Below are positions 58,533 to 64,000 of a DNA stretch of 64,000 nucleotides, piece by piece. Both the position numbers and the translations under genes were made by a program. The DNA comes from Octadecabacter antarcticus 307 (GTDB lineage: Bacteria; Pseudomonadota; Alphaproteobacteria; Rhodobacterales; Rhodobacteraceae). Each line of letters opens with the position of its first letter. Within the stretch, counting starts at the first letter, position 1. Below the pieces are notes generated by a model, which searched no databases, was not told where the DNA came from, and saw only the letters and a list, made by a program, of their open reading frames with translations. The stretch is from positions 3,710,501-3,774,500 of the forward strand of contig NC_020911.1 in NCBI RefSeq assembly GCF_000155675.2. Direction: 5' to 3'.

Positions 58533-60139
58533 AAACGGCCATGCCCCTGCTTCAGATCCGTGATCTGACATTGACCATCGGGACCACTGAAATCCTGCAC
58601 GACGTCGACCTTAACGTGCAGCGCGGCCAGATCGTTGCGATCACCGGTGAAAGCGGCTCGGGCAAATCCATGGCAGCCCTGTCCATCATGGGCCTGTTGC
58701 CGCGCGGGGCGCATAGCACGGGGCACATCATGCTGGATGGAACTGACATCCTAACGACATCGGAAACTGAACTTTGCCGCATGCGCGGCAATACCGTGGG
58801 CATGGTATTTCAGGAACCCATGACCGCGCTTAATCCCGTTCAAACCATCGGCGATCAAGTGGCCGAAACGATCCTCATTCATGAAAACACCAGCAAGACA
58901 CAGGCACATAAGCGTGCAAACGACATGTTGCACCGCGTCGGGCTCAACGTGGCACCAACACGGTTTCCACACGAATTGTCCGGCGGCCAACGCCAACGCG
59001 TTGTCATCGCCATGGCCATCGTAAAACACCCCAAACTGCTGATCGCGGATGAACCGACAACAGCCCTTGATGTGACAACACAGGCCAACATCCTGACGCT
59101 TCTCAAGGACCTCGTGCGCGAATTTGACATGGGGCTTTTGATTATCACCCACGATTTGGCCGTGGTGGCTGATCTTGCCGACCACATTGTTGTTATGCAA
59201 TACGGCCGCGTCGTGGAATCCGCGCCCACGCCCGATCTTTTGGCGAACATGCGCCACCCCTACACGCGCGCGCTGTTTGACGCGTCACGACATCAAGTTG
59301 ACCTGCCTGTGCATACAGGTGGTGTACAACTTGTGCACGCAAGTCACATCGTGCGCGACTACCCCGCCCCGCGCAAAACGCTGTTCGGTCCGCGCCCGAA
59401 ATTTCGCGCGCTTGACGATGTCAGCTTTACGATTGATCGTGGTGAAAGGGTCGGCTTGGTCGGGGAAAGTGGCTGTGGAAAATCCACATTAACCCGCGCA
59501 CTGCTCGGACTTGAAGATGTGCAGGGCGGCACAATTACGCTGGACGGTGCGCCGGTTTTTGCGGGCAAGAAACCTAACCTGTCCGTGCGGCGCAAAATGC
59601 AGGTGGTGTTTCAGGATCCCTACGGGTCTTTCAACCCGCGCCACCGCGTTTCACGTTTAGTATCAGAACCTTGGCACCTGCTAGATCACCCACCTGACGA
59701 CCCTGATGCGCGAATTGCCGCTGCACTGGCAGATGTCGGATTGGCGGCATCTGATGCATCCAAATACATCCACGAATTTTCCGGCGGACAGCGTCAACGC
59801 ATTGCAATCGCGCGTGCGCTAATCGTTGAACCTGACCTGATCATCTTTGACGAAGCGGTGTCAGCTTTGGACGTATCCGTTCGCGCGCAAGTACTTGATT
59901 TAATAGCAGACCTTTGTCGAAAACGCCCACTGGCCTATCTGTTCATCAGCCATGATCTGACAGTTGTGCGCAGCGTGACAGACCGCGTTTTGGTGATGAA
60001 ATCAGGCAAAATCGTTGAACAGGGCGCAACGGAATCTGTGTTTAACAGCCCCAAACACCCCTACACGCAAACCCTATTGGCCGCCGCCCCCAAGCTGCCC
60101 AATTTTCAGGAGGCCAGCCATGCCGCTGACGCCGTTTAA
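58529..60139 (+). CDS. Peptide-type ABC transporter, duplicated ATP-binding protein (DppD-DppF fusion-like)
   Basis: A 536-residue protein with two complete ABC domains. The first has GESGSGKSM, FQEPMTALNP, LSGGQRQRVVIAMAI and LLIADEPTTALD. The second has GESGCGKST, FQDPYGSFNPRH, FSGGQRQRIAIARAL and LIIFDEAVSALD. It energises the two preceding permeases. The aldehyde dehydrogenase ATG lies inside its last codons, after AGGAGG at 60107-60112, so the two are translationally coupled. Confidence 0.93.
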   Translation: MKTAMPLLQIRDLTLTIGTTEILHDVDLNVQRGQIVAITGESGSGKSMAALSIMGLLPRGAHSTGHIMLDGTDILTTSETELCRMRGNTVGMVFQEPMTALNPVQTIGDQVAETILIHENTSKTQAHKRANDMLHRVGLNVAPTRFPHELSGGQRQRVVIAMAIVKHPKLLIADEPTTALDVTTQANILTLLKDLVREFDMGLLIITHDLAVVADLADHIVVMQYGRVVESAPTPDLLANMRHPYTRALFDASRHQVDLPVHTGGVQLVHASHIVRDYPAPRKTLFGPRPKFRALDDVSFTIDRGERVGLVGESGCGKSTLTRALLGLEDVQGGTITLDGAPVFAGKKPNLSVRRKMQVVFQDPYGSFNPRHRVSRLVSEPWHLLDHPPDDPDARIAAALADVGLAASDASKYIHEFSGGQRQRIAIARALIVEPDLIIFDEAVSALDVSVRAQVLDLIADLCRKRPLAYLFISHDLTVVRSVTDRVLVMKSGKIVEQGATESVFNSPKHPYTQTLLAAAPKLPNFQEASHAADAV

Positions 60140-61562
60140 CATTCCCAAAGCACATCATCTGATCGGTGGCAAATGGACGCCAGCCCAAGCGACAATCGCT
60201 GTGACGGACCCGTCTACGGGCGACCTGCTCACCTCCATTGGGCGCGGCACACAGGCCGATATCGACGCCGCCGTGTCCGCCGCAAAAACCGCGCTGAACG
60301 GTGCGTGGGGCGCAATGACGGCGCTGGATCGTGGCCGCATCCTGACACGTATCGGACAGGCAGTTTTGACCCATGTGGACGCGCTTGCTGAACTGGAATC
60401 CCGCGATGTCGGTAAACCCCGGACGCAGGCCCGCGCCGATGCAGTGGCACTGGCACGTTACTTTGAATTTTATGGCGGCGCAGCGGATAAAATCACCGGC
60501 GAAACAATCCCTTATCAGGCGGGCTACACCGTCTATACACTGCGCGAACCGCATGGCGTCACCGGCCATATCATCCCGTGGAACTACCCGATGCAGATCA
60601 TTGGGCGTTCCGTTGGGGCAGCACTTGCGATGGGCAATGCCTGTGTTTTGAAGCCCGCCGAAGACGCCTGCCTTACGGCACTGGCGTTCGCCCAAATCGC
60701 GACTGACGCGGGTCTTCCGGCGGGGGCTTTGAACGTCGTCACGGGGTTCGGGGCTGAAGCTGGCGCAGCCTTGTCGGCCCACGCTGGCATCGCACATATG
60801 TCGTTCACCGGATCGGTCCAAACCGGTGAAATGATCCAAGCCGCCGCTGCGAAAAATGTCATCCCAGTTACGCTGGAACTTGGCGGAAAATCCCCGCAAC
60901 TGGTGTTTGACGACGCGGATCTGGACCGCGCGATGCCTTTTTTGGTTAACGCAGGCATCCAGAATGCGGGCCAGACCTGTTCGGCGTCCAGTCGCATCCT
61001 TGTGCAGCGCGGTGTTTACGACGCCGTGCGCGACCGCATGGCCGCTGCCTACCGCGCCCTAAAAGTTGGGCCCGCGATGGACGATCTGGATGTTGGACCC
61101 CTAATTTCAGCCCACCAGAAAGACATCGTGATGGGTTTTCTTGCCAAAGGCGCGGACCTTACTGTCGCGGCGCGCGGGCAAATTGTGACAGACGCAGCAG
61201 GACATTATGTGGCCCCGACATTGTTCGTCGATGTTCCACCGGATCACCCGCTGGCCCAAGATGAAATTTTTGGACCCGTGCAAGTTTTGATCCCGTTTGA
61301 GGACGAAGCCGACGCCCTGCGTATCGCCAATTCTACCGATTTTGGTCTGGTCGCATCCGTGTGGACCGCGAATGGCGGACGTCAGATGCGGCTGGCCAAA
61401 GCGCTAAGATCAGGCCAGGTTTTTATCAACAACTATGGCGCAGGTGGCGGCGTGGAATTGCCGTTTGGTGGCGTCGGAAAGTCTGGTCATGGGCGCGAAA
61501 AAGGTTTTGAGGCGCTGTACGGATTTTCAACGCTTAAAACTGTTGCAGCGTGGCATGGTTAG
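60120..61562 (+). CDS. NAD(P)-dependent aldehyde dehydrogenase
   Basis: A 480-residue aldehyde dehydrogenase with N154 in IPWNYPMQI, the nucleotide-binding FTGSVQTGEMI, catalytic E253 in LELGGKSPQ and C287 in NAGQTCSAS. The ending PFGGVGKSGHGREKG is normal. The chosen ATG follows AGGAGG and fits family length; an in-frame start at 60015 lies deep in the ATPase gene. In this operon it would oxidise an aldehyde formed from the imported compound. The substrate is not predictable from sequence. Confidence 0.9.
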   Translation: MPLTPFNIPKAHHLIGGKWTPAQATIAVTDPSTGDLLTSIGRGTQADIDAAVSAAKTALNGAWGAMTALDRGRILTRIGQAVLTHVDALAELESRDVGKPRTQARADAVALARYFEFYGGAADKITGETIPYQAGYTVYTLREPHGVTGHIIPWNYPMQIIGRSVGAALAMGNACVLKPAEDACLTALAFAQIATDAGLPAGALNVVTGFGAEAGAALSAHAGIAHMSFTGSVQTGEMIQAAAAKNVIPVTLELGGKSPQLVFDDADLDRAMPFLVNAGIQNAGQTCSASSRILVQRGVYDAVRDRMAAAYRALKVGPAMDDLDVGPLISAHQKDIVMGFLAKGADLTVAARGQIVTDAAGHYVAPTLFVDVPPDHPLAQDEIFGPVQVLIPFEDEADALRIANSTDFGLVASVWTANGGRQMRLAKALRSGQVFINNYGAGGGVELPFGGVGKSGHGREKGFEALYGFSTLKTVAAWHG

Positions 61563-61571
61563 GGAAATTCA

Positions 61572-62576
61572 ATGACTTATAAAACCGGCCCCCGAAATCT
61601 GATCACCGACATTGCCGGCCTTCGGGTCGGTAATGCGCAAGACGCCAAGCTGAAATCTGGCAGCACAGTTCTGGTGGGGGAAAGCCCATTCACCGCGTCA
61701 GTCCACGTTATGGGCGGTGGACCAGGCACGCGCGAAACTGATCTTTTGGCACCGGACAAAACCGTGCAGCAAGTTGATGCCTTGGTGTTGTCGGGTGGAT
61801 CAGCGTTTGGCCTTGATGCTTGCGGTGGCGTCGCGGACGGGTTGCGCGATATGGGTCGTGGGTTTGCCGTGGGCAACGTCATCGTGCCAATTGTTCCAGG
61901 GGCCATTGTATTCGATCTGATTAACGGCGGTGACAAAGCGTGGGCGGTGAACCCCTACCCCAGATTGGGCCGCGCGGCATTGAACAACGCCGCGCAGGAC
62001 TTTGCGCTTGGCAGCGTTGGGGCTGGAACGGGCGCTATGGCCGCGCGGCAAAAAGGCGGACTTGGGTCGGCGTCTGTCGTGTTGCCCGATGGCACGACAG
62101 TCGCCGCACTTGTCGTGGTGAACGCCTTGGGCAGCGTCACGACCCACGGGGACCACCATTTTTGGGCCGCCCCGTTTGAAATGGACGCTGAATTTGGCGG
62201 GCTCGGCCCTGATCCCACTGGCGGATACACAGCACCGGACCCCAGCCATAAAGAACGTGCGATGGGCCTGCATGCGTCCACCGGCGCCAATACCACAATC
62301 GCCATCGTCGCGACCGACGCGACATTGACCAAAACGCAATGCCACCGCCTTGCGGTGAATGCACACGACGGTATGGCCCGCGCGATTGTGCCGTCCCACA
62401 CACCGCTGGACGGTGATTTGGTGTTTGCCGTTTCGACGGGAACTGGCGCGCCGGTGGATCACGCAGCATACGCCCCAATTGGTGCGGCAGCTGCGACATG
62501 CCTCAGCCGCGCGATTGCGCGTGCGATTTATGAAGCGACGCCAGCGCAGGGCGATCTTATTGCGACCTACCGCTAA
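61572..62576 (+). CDS. P1 family peptidase (DmpA/L-aminopeptidase-D-esterase-like)
   Basis: A 334-residue member of the Ntn-like P1 family, which matures by self-cleavage before a serine. GLRVGNAQDAKLKSGSTV, VMGGGPGTRETDLL, LSGGSAFGLDA, GAGTGAMAARQKGGLGSASV and VVNALGSVTT (probable Gly-Ser cleavage site) are visible. Relatives hydrolyse beta-alanyl or D-amino-acid amides. Last gene of the operon; its stop overlaps the modC stop tail to tail. Confidence 0.9.
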   Translation: MTYKTGPRNLITDIAGLRVGNAQDAKLKSGSTVLVGESPFTASVHVMGGGPGTRETDLLAPDKTVQQVDALVLSGGSAFGLDACGGVADGLRDMGRGFAVGNVIVPIVPGAIVFDLINGGDKAWAVNPYPRLGRAALNNAAQDFALGSVGAGTGAMAARQKGGLGSASVVLPDGTTVAALVVVNALGSVTTHGDHHFWAAPFEMDAEFGGLGPDPTGGYTAPDPSHKERAMGLHASTGANTTIAIVATDATLTKTQCHRLAVNAHDGMARAIVPSHTPLDGDLVFAVSTGTGAPVDHAAYAPIGAAAATCLSRAIARAIYEATPAQGDLIATYR

Positions 62577-63610
62577 CCGACGTCTGCCGGCGCAATCGCT
62601 GTGGCCTTCAGGATCGCGAAAATCTGGTTGCCAACGGCCAAGCCCATTGCGTCACAGGACCGTTTTGTCACCCGCGCCAGCAGCCGCGCGTTGCCTGCAT
62701 TCAGGGCCACTGCGACGCCAGGACCAGCGCCGCGTTCCAATGCCGCAATGGTCACGGGCAAGACATTCAAGGCACTGATATCTGTGGGTGCATTGCGTGA
62801 TAGGATCACATCTTGTGCAGGAACCCGCACCCGCACGGTGCAGCCTGCACGCCCCACCGCCCCCGGCACCCAAAGCGCGCCAGCGCCCGTTTCAATCTTG
62901 GTCAAACCGTCGCCAGCGTGGCCGACAACGCGGCCAGTCAAAACGGCACCCGCATCACGCACACCCAAAAATGGCACGGCTGCCGGATCGGCCAACACGT
63001 CCTCAACACGGCCCGCCAAAACCACGCGACCGTGGTTCAAAACGACGATCCGGCTGGCCAGTCGCGCGACTTCACCCATGTCGTGACTGACGTAAAGGAT
63101 CGGGATCGCCGTTTGGTCGCGCAGTGCCTCAAGGTACGGCAATACTTCGGCCTTTCGCGGCGCATCAAGTGCAGACAGTGGTTCATCCAGCAACAGAACT
63201 TCAGGCGCGGACATCAGCGCGCGACCAAGGGCGACACGCTGTTTTTCACCCCCTGAAAGCGAAGCTGGGTACCGATCCAGCAATGCGCCCAATCCCAACA
63301 CCGCAACAATCGCGACTTCGTCGTGGAGGCCGCCGTAGCGCAGGTTTTTCAGTACCGTCATATGCGGAAAAAGCCGCGCGTCTTGAAAGACATAGCCGAT
63401 ACCGCGTCTGTGCGGCGACAGCTTGGATAGGTCGCGACCATCCAACAAAATCTCGGCGCGCTTACAGGGCAGCAAGCCCGCAATGGCGCGGATCACGCTG
63501 GTTTTGCCCGACCCAGAGGGACCGAATATCGCGGTAACGCCAGCGGGCGCGTCGAATGCGGCAGCCAATGCGAAACCCTCAAATTCCATGGCGACGGACA
63601 CGCGCAACAT
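62573..63610 (-). CDS. modC: Molybdate ABC transporter ATP-binding protein
   Basis: A 345-residue ATPase starting at the ATG that overlaps the modB stop (TGATG). Walker A is GPSGSGKTS, the signature is SLSGGEKQRVALGRAL, Walker B LLLDEPLSALD; YVFQDARLFPHMTVLKNLRYG is typical of ModC. A C-terminal molybdate-binding MOP/TOBE domain follows (SALNVLPVTIAALERG, LLARVTKRSCDAMGLAVGNQIFAILKA). A much longer frame upstream is just a shadow of modB. Molybdate supply fits the xanthine dehydrogenase encoded in the same window. Confidence 0.93.
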   Translation of the reverse strand: MLRVSVAMEFEGFALAAAFDAPAGVTAIFGPSGSGKTSVIRAIAGLLPCKRAEILLDGRDLSKLSPHRRGIGYVFQDARLFPHMTVLKNLRYGGLHDEVAIVAVLGLGALLDRYPASLSGGEKQRVALGRALMSAPEVLLLDEPLSALDAPRKAEVLPYLEALRDQTAIPILYVSHDMGEVARLASRIVVLNHGRVVLAGRVEDVLADPAAVPFLGVRDAGAVLTGRVVGHAGDGLTKIETGAGALWVPGAVGRAGCTVRVRVPAQDVILSRNAPTDISALNVLPVTIAALERGAGPGVAVALNAGNARLLARVTKRSCDAMGLAVGNQIFAILKATAIAPADVG

Positions 63611-64000
63611 CACCCAGCCCTCCGTCTGTTTACCCGCTGCGCAAGCAGTTCGGACATGACTAATGCAGCGGCGGCGATGGCGATTGACACAATGGCCAAC
63701 CGCAGGGCCAGCGGCTCCCCACCCGGCACTTCGAGCAGGGTGTCGATGGACAGCGCAAGCGTTTGCGTCTGCCCCGGAATGTTGGACACGAACGTCACCG
63801 TCGCGCCGAATTCGCCCATGCCTTTGGCGAACCCCAACACGGCACCAGCCAGAATTCCGGGCCATGCCAGCGGTAAGGTGATCGTGCGCAATATCCGAAA
63901 CCGCGACGCACCCAATGTGCCTGCCGCTTCTTCCAATCCTTGGTCAATCGCCTCAAGCGATAGGCGGATCGCGCGCACCATCAACGGGAACCCCATGACG
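63610..64000 (-). CDS. modB: Molybdate ABC transporter permease, C-terminal part
   Basis: Partial: the frame runs off the window end at 64000. It shows the permease EAA loop LEEAAGTLGASRFRILRTITLPLAWPGI followed by LGFAKGMGEFGATVTFVSNIPGQTQTL, the ModB signature, and two further helices. It overlaps modC by one base. Confidence 0.92.
   Translation of the reverse strand, partial: VMGFPLMVRAIRLSLEAIDQGLEEAAGTLGASRFRILRTITLPLAWPGILAGAVLGFAKGMGEFGATVTFVSNIPGQTQTLALSIDTLLEVPGGEPLALRLAIVSIAIAAAALVMSELLAQRVNRRRAG

Noticed and set aside
63611..63865. An 85-codon N-terminal extension of modC
   Set aside because: It is the shadow of modB in another frame. The modC ATG at 63610 overlaps the modB stop and begins the normal protein.

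Overview
The window looks like a chromosomal segment of an alphaproteobacterium of the order Rhodobacterales, roseobacter lineage. The grounds are the hisS-hisZ-hisG operon with four-base overlaps, a B12-dependent NrdJ, DUF1489 and DUF1127 proteins, a two-component xdhAB(C) set beside a BMP-type nucleoside transporter, and a ModBC system. The load of insertion sequences and decayed genes resembles the polar genera of that lineage, but no genus can be fixed from this sequence alone.

Layout. 1-1.2 kb: the 3' part of a tniQ-like gene with an internal stop. 1.3-13 kb: housekeeping genes: nrdJ, which carries an unexpected helix-turn-helix domain; a DUF1489 gene; hisG, hisZ and hisS; slyX; a lipoprotein; dnaE. 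13-23.3 kb: an ArsR regulator whose partner gene has decayed, then xdhABC fused by overlapping stops and starts to a purine/nucleoside ABC transporter (ATPase, two permeases, a small membrane protein and a BMP binding protein), closed by a clear terminator. 23.4-33.8 kb: a decay and insertion zone. It holds an intact IS1111-group element with a structured 3' region (candidate bridge RNA), two near-identical 1380-bp IS3 elements in inverted orientation, IS30 and IS110 remnants, and broken HxlR, DUF1185 and aldehyde dehydrogenase genes. 33.8-36.8 kb: an iron-sulfur cluster-related operon (MarR with a cysteine-rich tail, Mrp-DUF971, multidomain Nfu-like protein). 36.9-41.4 kb: an IS21 remnant, a DevBCA-type exporter, and IS3/IS30 remnants. 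41.5-46.8 kb: the ugpBAEC glycerol-3-phosphate importer with a divergent LysR regulator. 47-53.8 kb: lipid A enzymes (WaaA, LpxL/HtrB-like), a tyrosine phosphatase, an iron-sulfur photolyase and an ABC1 kinase. 53.9-62.6 kb: an apparent catabolic operon (M20 deacylase, peptide-type ABC importer, aldehyde dehydrogenase, P1 peptidase). 62.6 kb to the end: modC and part of modB.

The most unusual observations are two. First, a complete Cro/C1-type helix-turn-helix domain sits in frame inside the class II ribonucleotide reductase. Second, a small palindrome of about 40 bp lies inside transposase genes of two unrelated IS families (IS3, both copies, and IS30), always just upstream of a conserved catalytic segment, and it stays open in the downstream transposase frame. 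A close relative forms one hairpin in the non-coding 3' region of the IS1111-group element nearby. All functional statements rest on motif recognition by eye; no search was run.
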